64,000 nt of DNA. Source: Axinella damicornis (Eukaryota; Porifera; Demospongiae; Axinellida; Axinellidae). Position 1 is the stretch's first letter, and each line of letters begins with the position of its first letter. Positions 10,801 through 21,600 of this stretch are shown piece after piece. A program made the translations under genes and the position numbers. Where the stretch lies: the NCBI GenBank assembly GCA_963931865.1, contig OZ007508.1:19174762-19238761 (forward strand), in the 5' to 3' direction. The notes below the pieces were generated by a model that was not told the DNA's origin, did not search any database, and worked only from the letters and a program-made list of their open reading frames with translations.

Positions 10801-13800
10801 AAAAATGGACGAAATTGGTACATGTATAGGCAATAGACTTGGAAGGGAATGTTGCACAAGGTAGCCTCGTTCCCAGTCCCACGCCCAGCTTTTCGTCGCT
10901 TGCAGTACTGCAAGCGACGAAAAGCTGGGCGTGGGACTGGGAACGAGGCTAGCACAAGGTACGTGAATGAGATATGAAGCTGCGGATAGTGCCATTGCGG
11001 TCAGCATGAAAGAACTATAAATCCTCATAATGGGTCGGTCACATTTTTGGGGGGTCAAAATTCAACTTAGACATCATTGGCATGCTGACCACAATGGTTG
11101 AGCAAAGTACTATACTAAGTATCTTGGGATAGGAATGAGATACGAAGCTGGGATTTGCACCATTGTGATCAGCATGAACGGAGCTTTCAAATGATGTCTA
11201 TTTTGCTGTAGGTTGAATTTTGACCCAAAATCATGAAAAACCATGGATTATAGCCTTTGGTCGAGTGCGATTTTTTGGCAAATATGTGACCAATATTAAA
11301 AGTCCTTTTAAGGACATCAGTTGAATGCTCTCGTCATGCTGATCACAATGGTGCAAATCCCAGCTTCGTATCTCATTCCTAGCCCGAGATACCTAGCATA
11401 GTATAATATTAGTGTACTGTGGCTGCATGCCTAGCCTCATTCCCAGACCTTCTGCACCACCAGTTCTTTTGCTTAGAGTTTTGAAGAATGCAAGCAATCA
11501 GAACTGGTGTAGAAAGTTTGGAATGAGGCTATGCATGCCCCCAGGACACCCTCCACAATGAGCGGCAGTGTACATGCAGTAAACAGAACTGTGAAGACCA
11601 GGCTTCATCCTTGCTGGCTTCACTGTGTATCCTTGGTGTGCCGATGCAGTACTGAGCAGGGATCTGTCATTCACCAGGAGTGCTGTTTCTGCCAAATTGT
11701 CCATTTTGGCAGAAATGGCACATCACTCGCCCTGTAGAACAGGATGCTTTTCTGCCAAATTTAACATATCAAAATGTGCCGTAATTGGTAGAAAATGGTT
11801 TCCAAAATGAGCCAGTTTTGGCATGCGAACATACCTGACAAAATCTTGAAAATTACAAGCTGGTTACATACCCACTACCACTGCGACTGCAGCTTCCATC
11901 GTCTCTGGTGGCAGCGGAAGTCTTGGAAGCTGACTAGAGTTGAGAGCCTCGGACATTCCTACACAAATTCAAACAGTGCATACTTTAGTACAGACCAAGC
12001 TTAGCTTGGGAATGAGACCAGGGTGTGAGCTGGGACTGAGGCTTGGGAATGAGACCAGGGTGTGAGCTGGGACTGAGGCTTGGGAATGAGACCAGGGTGA
12101 ATGTTGGGAATGATACCAGAGTGGACGCTGGGGACAAGCGCAGGGTGAATGCTGGGGATGCGTCCAGGGTGAATGCTAGGGACAAGCCCAGGGTGAATGC
12201 TGGGAATGATACCAGAGTGGACACTGGGGACAAGCGCAGGGTGAATGCTGGGGATGCGTCCAGGGTGAATGCTGGGGACGATCCAGGGTGAATGCTGGGG
12301 ATGAGTGCAGAGTGAATGCTGGACAAGCCCAGGGTGAACGCTGGGGATGAGTGCAGGGTGAATGCTGGGGACGATCCAGGGTGAATGCTGGGGATGATCC
12401 AGGGTGAATGCTGGGGATGATCCAGGGTGAATGCTGGAGATGATCCAGGGTGAATGCTGGGGACGATCCAGGGTGAATGCTGGGGATGATCCAGGGTGAA
12501 TGCTGGGGACGATCCAGGGTGAATGCTGGGGATGATCCGGGGTGAATGCTGGGGATGATCCAGGGTGAATGCTGGGGATGATCCAGGGTGAATGCTGGGG
12601 ATGATCCAGGGTGAATGTTGGGGACGATCCAGGGTGAATGCTGGGGACGATCCAGGGTGAATGCTGGGGATGATCCAGGGTGAATGCTGGGGACGATCCA
12701 GGGTGAATGCTGGGGATGATCCAGGGTGAATGCTGGGGATGATCCAGGGTGAATGCTGGGGATGATCCAGGGTGAATGCTGGGGACGATCCAGGGTGAAT
12801 GCTGGGGATGATCCAGGGTGAATGCTGGGCAGGGTGAATGTTGGGGATGATCCAGGATGAACGCTAGGGATGATCCAGGGTGAATGCTGGGGACGATCCA
12901 GGGTGAACGCTAGGGATGATCCAGGGGTGAATGCTGGGGATGATCCAGGGTGAATGCTGGGGACGAGACCAGGTGTGAGCTCGGAATGAGTCCAGGGTGA
13001 AAGCTGGGGATGATACCAGGGTGGACGCTGGGGACGAGCCCAGGGTGTGAGCTCAGGGTGGAAGCTGGGGATGATGATCCAGAGCGTAAGATCATACTAA
13101 GATGGGATGAGACCAGGATGAACACTGGGGATGATACCGGGTGAATGCTGGGGACGATCCAGGGTGAATGCTGGGGATGATCCAGGGTGAATGCTGGGGA
13201 TGATACCAGGGTAAATGCTGGGGATGAGTCCAGGGTGAACGCTGGGGATGAGTCCAGGGTGAATGCTGGGGACGATACCGGGTGAATGCTGGGGATGAGT
13301 CCAAGTGATGAGCCTAGGGTAAACGCTGGGAAAGAAGAATGTGAGACTTACCTCTTACAGCACTGAAAATAGTGTCCCTCACGGTAACCCTGAGGTCAGA
13401 GGTCGTTACCATGGAGAGGTGATGCTGGGCATTCATCAGTGACGAAACTGCAAAGAGGAAAAGCATCAAGCAAAGTCTTTCATTATTTCAGCAAAGGCAT
13501 ATATTTTTTAATACATGCCTGGAGAAGGCCCAAAACCTGATGAGCTATTGGTCAGAGTAATAAGTGCCAATGAAAGCACTTCTCCACAACTTAAACATGT
13601 ACACACCAGCACCACAGTCCTTAGTCTCGGAACCAGACTCCCAACCCAAAGGGGAGTCTGGTTCCGAGACTACACAGTTCTCAGCCCAAGACAGCAACTG
13701 AATTAGCAAACACTGAGACTCACCACTGCTGAGGAACTTCACATGGGCTCTAATCCTCTCTTCAAGATCCTCTTTCCTTTCATCGACTCCAACTTCAGAT

Positions 13801-15205
13801 TCACAATGTCTTCTCTTTTCCAATATTGTCTGTTTGTTTCTCCTCTCCCCCCCTCCCCCCTCCCTCACTGTCTCCGGGAAGAAACGGGCAATACTCCGAG
13901 TTCTGCCACTCACTGTCGGTTGAGGGGTAACAGGAGTCCTGGGAGAGAAAGCCATTTGTCGCAGGATGGAGTAGGGGGTAGGTGTGGTCTGTAGAGGTGG
14001 AAAGACAGGAAATCAAATCCCAAGTTGCCAGACATTGCTATTTATTCTGTAAGCAAAAGTTGTTTAGTCTTGCTCGAGGTAGGGGCCGGGGGGATGTGGG
14101 GAAGGAGGAGGTGGGATAGAGAAATGAGACTTGGTACATACCTGGGTATGGTTGACTGAGACTCTCAGTGCTGGCCTGGTACCTCACCAGCTCTTGTCTG
14201 GTCCGCAGCAACTCCTGTTCCAATTGTATGGCCTAGAATATACAGTATTGGTGATGGGAGGGAGAGGGAGGGAGGGGGAGGGAGGGGAGGGAGCGAGAGG
14301 GGAGGGGGAGGGAGGGGAGGGAGAGGGAGGGAGGGGAGCGAGAGAGGGGAGGGAGGGAGGGAAGGAGAGGGGAGGGAGCGAGGGGAGCGAGAGGGGAGGG
14401 AGGGAGGGGGGGAGGGGAGGGGAGGGAGAGAGGGAGGGAAAGGGGAAGGGAAGAGAGGGAGGGAGGGGGAGGAGAGGGAGGGGGAGGGGAGGAAGGAGGA
14501 GGGAGGGGGAGGGAGGAAGAGGGAGGGAGGGAGGAAGAGGGAGGGGAAGGGGAGGGGAGGGAGGGCAGCGAGGGGGAGGGGAGGGAGGGCAGCGAGGGGG
14601 AGGGGAGGGAGAAAGAGGTCTTATATGATCCAGCCAGTTTCAAAGAGACCAGAAGTGTAACCTTTGCAAAGGGCTTTAACCCGTGTGACAAAACCATCCA
14701 GGAGTAAACATTACACACCACGCACCTACAGACTCACATTACAGCCGGTGCTCATCCTTGAGGTCTGATTACACAAAACAAGCTCCACACTCAGTGACAA
14801 GTTGCCATGGTTACCTTTTCCTGCCAGTCAGTCTGCAGCTGGCTAAACTGGAGGGCCAGACGTTCTGTGAATTCTCTCGCAGACACACACTTTGGCTTCT
14901 GCCGAATAATGGCGAGTGCCTGCACACACAATAGAACAATATTAAAATCAAAAATAGCTATCATAGTGTCAGCCTTGTTCCAGGTCGTTCCACCTCGTCT
15001 TTGCAGCGTGCACAAGTACGGATGGTTAGGGAAGGCCTGGAAGATCTGGTCGTGTGTGGTGACCTCAAGCAGATAGAGGGCAGACACACAAGGGGCGTAA
15101 TAATTTCCGTTTCATGTTGATCCTGTCCCTGGCATTGATGCTGCCTTACGAATGATCTGGCCTCCTGCCCTCGGACAGACATCACATTGAGATCCTTCAT
15201 CAGGC

Positions 15206-15237
<32 letters not shown>

Positions 15238-15506
15238 TCAACCTAACGTCACAGCACGTAACCAGTTCCCAGGCCTTCAGCGTATCTGCATACTGCTAGC
15301 GATCAAAGACTGGAGATAGGAATGGGAATGGCCTGGAACGAAGCCAATGTTGTGTATTGTGCATAACCTGAACATTGTCCTGTCTGGAAGACATACCAAT
15401 CACATCATAATTTGTATCTCCCATGGCTTACCAGTGCAACTTTCATAATTTTGATGTGGTGAGGGAGAAAATTCTGCCTCTGAGCAGCCTGCAAAAGCTC
15501 CATCAT
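7808..15506 (-). CDS. MEI4: MEI4, meiotic double-strand-break formation protein (10 exons)
   Basis: MEI4 works with REC114 and IHO1 to promote SPO11-dependent meiotic breaks on chromosome axes. Minus-strand exons are 15432-15506, 14815-14919, 14142-14232, 13724-13988, 13352-13447, 11872-11958, 10047-10126, 9846-9947, 8873-9209 and 7808-7926. The start is ATG at 15506 ([13 protein letters not shown]). The strongest family match is the N-terminal helix [14 protein letters not shown]...[11 protein letters not shown] across exons 1-2, then [12 protein letters not shown] in exon 3. The C-terminal exons ([14 protein letters not shown]..., then [11 protein letters not shown]) are alpha-helical. The length is about 450 residues; vertebrate MEI4 is nearer 385-390. 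Phases agree at every junction except inside exon 4, where two open frames meet at a G-run (see findings). The symbol rests mainly on the N-terminus. Confidence 0.82.
7932..8735. repeat. purine-rich low-complexity tract (pyrimidine on the MEI4 sense strand), including 3 x 77-bp copies
   Basis: About 800 bp of GAGAG/GGAGG-type sequence on the plus strand. Three near-identical 77-bp copies start at 8501, 8578 and 8655. On the minus strand this is the polypyrimidine side of the last MEI4 intron and ends at its acceptor (AG at 7928-7927). Long open frames here are artefacts of composition. Confidence 0.9.
9385..9850. repeat. 26-bp minisatellite carrying copies of a MEI4 splice donor
   Basis: About 18 tandem 26-bp units reading CCTACCTCCTCCACACCGCA with CA-rich tails. 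They lie directly inside the intron that follows the MEI4 exon 9846-9947. On the sense (minus) strand each unit reads GGTGTGGAGGAG/GTAGGTGTG, nearly the same as the true exon end and donor GGTGTGGAGAAG/GTAGGTATG. Confidence 0.9.
10239..10267. repeat. poly-C homopolymer tract
   Basis: About 29 consecutive C residues in a MEI4 intron. This is one of several long C/G homopolymers in the window, with others at 15207-15236, 35139-35179, 47482-47508, 49017-49045 and 55802-55826. Confidence 0.95.
10862..10951. repeat. perfect 90-bp palindrome, TAGCCTCGTTCCCAG family
   Basis: The sequence is its own reverse complement across all 90 bases that I paired, with the centre between 10906 and 10907. The outer arms read TAGCCTCGTTCCCAG. 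It lies in the MEI4 intron between exons 10047-10126 and 11872-11958. Degenerate relatives occur at 11430-11535, 17610, 25380-25470, 31101-31395, 31520, 48510-48570 and 60000. Confidence 0.95.
12005..13312. repeat. 23-bp minisatellite, GATCCAGGGTGAATGCTGGG
   Basis: About 1.3 kb of tandem units, period mostly 23 bp, with longer variants at both edges (GAGACCAGGGTGTGAGCTGG, GATGAGTCCAGGGTGAACGC). It fills the MEI4 intron between exons 11872-11958 and 13352-13447. The regular core with diverged margins suggests unequal exchange. Imperfect open frames across it are not genes. Confidence 0.95.
13622..13672. repeat. 51-bp palindrome
   Basis: The arms TAGTCTCGGAACCAGACTCC and its inverse flank an 11-bp loop, in the MEI4 intron between exons 13352-13447 and 13724-13988. 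The arms resemble the TCTCGGAACCAGAC-type foldbacks near 25380. It is probably a minimal foldback transposon remnant. Confidence 0.85.
14256..14612. repeat. GGGA/GGAG microsatellite (pyrimidine on the MEI4 sense strand)
   Basis: About 360 bp of irregular GGGAG repeats on the plus strand. In MEI4 orientation this is a TCCC tract that ends about 20 bp upstream of the acceptor at 14234-14233. It therefore acts as, or overlaps, the polypyrimidine tract of that intron. Confidence 0.95.
15207..15236. repeat. poly-C homopolymer tract
   Basis: About 30 consecutive C residues in the first MEI4 intron (14920-15431). Nothing else recognisable lies in this intron. Confidence 0.95.
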
Positions 15507-16016
15507 GCAGCTGCAGGTTCGTTTAATATTTCTGACTTTCGATTAATTGGAGCATCAGGCTGAGTCCACAGCCCCTCCCACATTTCCACATAATTTGGGA
15601 CGGAAGTACAATTATAGTTAATTATCGGCTATTACCATGAGTGGCTTCACCATGAAATTATGGCTTCACGGTAGTGGACTGAATTTCTGAAGGCAAGACT
15701 AAGATCTCTCTTGAGGTAGCTAGGCCACAGGTGAGCTGGGATCGGCACTACTTGTAAGAGGGGTTGGCGTGGGTGCGCTAATGTCCATATCCAAACGGCG
15801 GTTTCCAATCACAGTGAATCAGCGAACGTACACAGTGAATATTGTCTCCGTAACTTGAGAACAGCTAGTAAATAAGGAGAAGCCTTACTAGCTGGCGTAG
15901 AGCAAACCTTAGAAAGGTGGCCAGCTGATCTGCCTTGGGCATAACCAGGAGCCCATTACTGAATGTGCGTGGTCTCATAGAATGATAGATATAAGACAAA
16001 GCTTTGTTGCTCAAGG

Positions 16017-16455
16017 GGGTGTGTCACTCCCACAGATGTGGCAGTCACAGCTAAGACCGACTGTCATTCATTTGCTCTTGACCGTTTGACCATACCGAAA
16101 ATAACAAGTGCTACGTTGAGGGAGGGGATTTCCAGACAGTAGGGTAATTCCGGACACGGCACTTCATGGCCGTTGCAGTCGCTGCTTTAGCAATTCTTCC
16201 GAATTATGGTAGGTGCACATGCATACCTAACCTACCTTCGAACCTTCCAACGCTGTACAGTTGTTAGCAAAAACTGCTCCTAGAGAGTGAAAGCTGGGGC
16301 CGTGTCCAGAAATCCGAATCGCATCTTGACCACATGACCCAATCGAAATTTGTCTTTGACCACTTGACCAATGGTGAGAATACTCCTTGACCGTTTCACC
16401 GTTTTGTGATCCCAGTGTTAGCTGTGACTACAGTGGTCCTGTGGGAGTGACACCA
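16017..16455. mobile_element. inverted-repeat MITE, GTGACACTCCC family (copy 2)
   Basis: The left end GTGTCACTCCCACAG and the right end CTGTGGGAGTGACAC are exact inverse copies, and GTCACAGCTA/TAGCTGTGAC further in are inverted too. The interior has several TTGACC-GTTTGACC-like motifs. The element at 5178-5451 has the same terminal core and the same internal motif, so the two belong to one family. Confidence 0.75.
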
Positions 16456-16616
16456 TAACCTAGCTGTAGCAACGAAGTAATCAGGTAACTTGAACATACC
16501 ACGCATACCTGGGCGAAATTTATAGAGAACAGATGCTGGATACCTATACAGCCTGTTCTGAGATCCCTGGGTGCCCATGACAACTGCAGTTGCACTGCAC
16601 ATAGCTCTCAGTACAT

Positions 16617-17240
16617 GGTGTGGCCAGATCACAGCTGCATGGTGTGTCGGATCACAGCTGCATGGTGTGGCCGGATCACAGCTGCATGCTGCATGGTGTG
16701 GCCAGATCACAGCTGCATGGTGTGTCGGATCACAGCTGCATGCTGCCTGGTGTGGCCAGATTACAGCTACATGGTGTGGCCAGATCACAGCTGCATGCAT
16801 GGTGTGACCAGATCACAGCTGCATGGTGCAGCCGGTTGGATCACAGCTGCATGGTGTGGCCAGATCACAGCTGCATGGTGTGACCAGATCACAGCTGCAT
16901 GGTGTGGCCAGATCACAGCTGCATGGTGTGACCAGATCACAGCTGCATGGTGCGGCCGGCTGGATCACAGCTGCATGGTGTGGCCAGATCACAGCTGCAT
17001 GGTGTGACCAGATCACAGCTGCATGGTGTGGCCAGATCACAGCTGCATGCTGCATGGCGTGACTAGATCACAGCTGCATGGTGCATGACTAGATCACAGC
17101 TGCATGGTGCAGCCGGATCACAGCTGCATGGTGTGGCCAGATCACAGCTGCATGCTGCATGGCGTAACTAGATCACAGCTGCATGCTGCATGGTGGTGGA
17201 ACTGCATGCTGCTGCATGGCGGTGACCAGATCACGATTGT
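16617..17240. repeat. 24-bp minisatellite, CAGATCACAGCTGCATGGTG
   Basis: About 25 tandem units of roughly 24 bp with small internal expansions (GCATGCTGCATGG, GCCGGTTGGATC). Each unit holds the palindromic core CAGCTG, an E-box. It lies between MEI4 and the JIP3/4-like gene. Apparent long open frames on both strands follow from the 24-bp period. Confidence 0.93.
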
Positions 17241-18095
17241 CAATGGTTTGCTCAATGGCATAATGGGACAATATGTAACAGCCATGTAGATCGTTTGTAC
17301 CTCCTCAGAGGAGCCTATTCAGCTGAACTGTCATAGAATGGTCAGAATAGCCTTTGTGATTTCAATTGAGAGACATGACAGAGGGGTTGTTATATAAAAG
17401 CTGGGAGCAGACATGCCATTCGACCTTTACAAGTTACTGTAGAACAATGGTCTCTCTCACATGAAACTTTACACAAGGGTATCAGTGCCTGCGTTCCCTC
17501 AGACTGGGTGTAGCTTAGCCTTGCTTTGTCTTCCTCCAAAGTGACCCAGAACAAGCTACATGCAGCTGGCTATTCTGCCTGCATGGTTGTGGACACCCAC
17601 TGCCCCTGCATGATAGCCTCATTCCCAGGCCAGTTGAGCCGTTGGTCTAGGATGAGACAGCCTAGATGATTTGGATTGTGACTCTGCCTTTCCTACCTGG
17701 GGCTTATGCCTGTTGGGAGGAGGTCACAGCTGCTTGTCTAGCTGAACGTTTGTGGGGTCCAACCATGTGGTAGAACATAATTATGTTTGTTGTGGCTTCT
17801 TCAGAACATGTTATCCTCTTTGATGAGCTGATGAGTGTTTTGATTGCTGCTTAACCCAGGTGGTGCCAACCAAATCCAGCACACCCAACCTTGGTTAGTG
17901 TTTCACTATGCCTGTGTGAAGGGTGTTTGTTTTCAGTTAGACACAGCTGCCATTTGGGGTTCATGGGGTTTGGCAAGGGAAGTAATTTATCCCATTTTGG
18001 GGAGTGTGGGTCACACATAACTTTAGTAAAGTTTGTACTGTAATTGTGTGCCATGTAAACAGTAGTATTGCTACATGCCCATGTACATGTTGCTA

Positions 18096-18636
18096 ACTCC
18101 CTCCCTCCCTCCCTCCCTCCCTCCCTCCCTCCCTCCCTCCCTCCCTCCCTCCCTCCCTCCCTCCCTCCCTCCCTCCCTCCCTCCCTCCCTCCCTTCCTCC
18201 CTCCTTCCCTCCCTCCCTCCCTCTCTCCATCTCTCTCTCCATCCCTCCCTCCCTTACCCCTCCCTACCTCCCTCCCTCCCTCCCTCCCCTGCCCTCCCTC
18301 CCTCCGTCCCTCCCTCCGTCCCTCCCTCCGTCCCTCCCTCCGTCCCTCCCTCCCTCCCTCCCTCCCTCCCTCCCTCCCTCCCTCCCTCCCTCCCTCCCTC
18401 CCTCCCTTCCTCCCTCCCTCCGTCCCTTCCTCCCTCCCTCCGTCCCTTCCTCCCTCCCTCCCTCCCTCCCTCCCTCCCTCCCTCCCTCCCTCCCTCCCTT
18501 CCTCCCTCCCTCCCTCCCCCGCCCTCCCTCCCTCCGTCCCTCCCTCCCTCCCTCCGTCCCTCCCTCCCTCCCTCCCTCCCTCCCTCCCTCCCTCCCTCCC
18601 TCCCTCCCTCCCTCCCTCCCTCCCTCCCTCCCTCCC
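18096..18636. repeat. CCCT microsatellite directly upstream of the first JIP coding exon
   Basis: About 540 bp of nearly pure CCCT repeats with some CCGT and TTCC variants. It ends at CCCTCCCAG/CAATGG, so an acceptor-like AG (18637-18638) lies two bases before the presumed start codon at 18641. This suggests an upstream noncoding exon with the repeat acting as polypyrimidine tract. Confidence 0.95.
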
Positions 18637-18640
18637 AGCA

Positions 18641-21600
18641 ATGGATGAAGATGACGGGGAATACTACGAAGACACGGGAGTCCTCCAGCCTCTGGGTGAC
18701 AGTGATACAACTATCCTGTTTCGAGACCTGGAACATGAGCTGGAGGTGATGGTACAGCGATACCATGTCCCACCTGGCGACCTTGAGAAAATCTTTCAGG
18801 TATGTGTCATTGCATGCTTCTGGAGGCAGTGAAATCTAGCCAGGGTAGGTGCTGCAACAGTGAACTTGTGACGGCACTTTAATCCTAGAAATGGGTGTGG
18901 CTTAGCGTGATACTACATGCAAGTCTCAGTGTATTGGTGGATTTGTCTGTAGCAGCTTGTGCTGCTGCATGATCACACGTGCACCACACACCACATGTAC
19001 ACACACACATGCACCACACCCACACACACACACATGCACCACACCCCCCCACACACACATGCACCACACCCACACACACACACATGCACCACACCCACAC
19101 ACACACACATGCACCACACCCACACACACACACATGCACCACACCCACACACACACATGCACCACACCCACACACACACACATGCACCACACCCACACAC
19201 ACACACATGCACCACACCCACACACACACACATGCACCACACCCACACACACACACACATGCATCATACCCACACACACACACACACATGCATCATACCC
19301 ACACACACACGTACATGCACAAACACACACTCCCACTCCAAGGTTGTCCAGACGATGTTTGATATGATGGACGCCAGCAAGGACGCACACGAGCAGCTGG
19401 AGGAGCAGAAGAATGAGCTGGAGGAGCTCTGGAAGACCGAGAAGGACAAGCTGAGGGTCACGCAGAGAGTAGGTTGAGCTTTGAAACCGATCTCGTGGTA
19501 GCTAGATGGGGACTTCATGTGCATGCACACATGCACACACTCATACATACATACACACATGTACGCAAGCACCTGCCACCACGTACGTACACACACACAC
19601 ACATACACACATATGCACACATGCACCCACACATCACATGGCACACATACACACACACAGTTATGTAAATACACATACGCACGCACACATAACACACACA
19701 CATGCATATACACACACACGCACTCACTCACGCTTCGCACATGCACAGCGTAAACTGGAACTGGAGTGTCGTCTGGAGGAGGAGCGGATGAGAGTGGAGA
19801 GCGAGAAGATGACCCTGGAGAAGGAGAAGGTTGTCCTGGAAACTAAACTGAAGCAAGTCACTGAACACAGTGAGGAACCAGTTTGTCTCATGTTCAGCAT
19901 CAGCCTCTAGCTTTTGAAGCCATCTTGTTTGCTTAACTAGCCGGTCTGCACTATAGTTAAGGTTACGGGTACCCGCGTATCATGCAATAACTGGAGCAAT
20001 ATTCATGCAAGCCATGCCGAATTCTTACAGCGCCTAGCACAAAGTGCCGTGCTGGACTCGAACCTATTCAGACCCGCCTACTTCTCAACAGACGAACTTC
20101 CTGCAGAGGCGTGGCTACATGGACGCCTTGACCCCTGATCTGCAAATTCTGAGCGCATTCTACAAACTGTACTTGTTACACGCTGAATTGCACCTTCAGC
20201 TTCAGGAAGCAGCTAGAAGACATGAACTTCGAGTGCGAGAGCTATAAATGAACAAGTCATTTGCCGAACATCTCCCGCTAGCAGCCAAAGTACACAGAAA
20301 AAATGGCGTCCAACGAAGGGTGTGGCGACAATTCACATCGCTAGCAGTGGACAACAGCCTACACAGACTCCCAAACATAGCTCTCGTCCTAGATAATATG
20401 ATAGTAGCAGTTATATAAATGCCTCAATTACCTTTTCCGTGACAAAAGTTGTAGAATGCGTAGATAAGTAAATTCACACGGGAATCGCTGAAATAACATG
20501 CAGCTGCCCGTAAACAGGCAAATTAAATTTTACTTCTGGTCCACGGGTACCCGTAACCTTAAGCCTTGTGTTGTGTACCTCAGCCTTGGGCAAAGGTTAA
20601 GCCTCTGTGTTGTACACATGAATATTACAGTGTCAATATTGAGCTCACTGTATAGTCACTGTGGCCAAGGTTAAGCCTATACAGTGTCAATATTGAGCTC
20701 ACTATATATTGTCACTTGTGGAGGCCCAACGTCAATTAAGCCTCTGTGTCGTATACCTAAGCCTTGGCCTGTAGTTAAGCTTCTGTGTTGTGTGCAAATT
20801 GAGCTCACTGTGTATATGGCCATATATTAGTCGCTCATGGCTGCCTCGGGTTAAACTTCCGTCTGGTATACACATTATCCATGACTTATGCTCACTAATA
20901 TAGTCACTTGTGGCAGCCGGGCCAAGTGTTGTAGACATGAACATCTTGCTTTAGGTGACCAATTCAATCTCCAGTTCCAAATTCGGACTGTAATTGTTCC
21001 TTTACTGACCTTGATCGAACCACTTGAATAGCAGCTGGTAGTACAACAGTATATTTCTATACTCATGCATGCTTGTTTGTTACTGAGCATGTGTTCGTGC
21101 ATGTGTTTGTGTGATCTCAATTTTTTTTTTGCCTTGAATTATTTGCAGAGAGCAACATTGAGCAGGATTTTCACAGACTGAGGGACAAGACGGACCGAGA
21201 TGAGCTGATGCGAAGAGAAGTACGTCACATATACAGTTTGAGCTCTCGTTGCACTGGTTTGCACGGTTGCACAGCCGGATGCCACCCACGCGACTGGACA
21301 CCTGTTTGTTCAACCAGCTGCCCTGATGCACTACTTACATAGCTTGGCTACCTGGTCAGGTTTAGCTTTCCGATTGTCCAACCAGGTGGCATTAGCCGTT
21401 CGATTGCCAATGGAGTTGATTTAGCTGTCCAGTTGTCCGACCCGGTGGGTAGCTTACAGCCACTTTGTCATATTGTTTATCTCTGCTCACTTGCAGCTGA
21501 TGGAACAGTACAAGAAACAGTACGAGACAGCAAAGAGGACGTCACTGCGCAGGTGTGTGTGTGCATGTGTGTACGATATACACCAACCAACTACCCCTCC

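Larger units (their letters stand above)
15507..18640. other. intergenic region between divergent MEI4 and JIP3/4-like genes
   Basis: About 3.1 kb separate the two start codons. It contains an inverted-repeat MITE (16017-16455), a 24-bp minisatellite (16617-17240) and a CCCT microsatellite (18096-18636). Promoters of both genes are expected here, but no TATA box or other element is convincing. The segment 17280-18060 shows nothing recognisable except a TAGCCTCATTCCCAGGCC repeat fragment near 17610. An untranslated first JIP exon may be hidden in it. Confidence 0.5.

Noticed and set aside
9385..17240. CRISPR-like regular repeats
   Set aside because: The units are contiguous minisatellites without unique spacers, lie in eukaryotic introns or intergenic DNA, and have no cas genes nearby.
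18068..18832. Open frames of up to 254 codons reading [12 protein letters not shown]
   Set aside because: They are the CCCT repeat translated in different frames; only the last 53 codons from ATG 18641 are a real exon.
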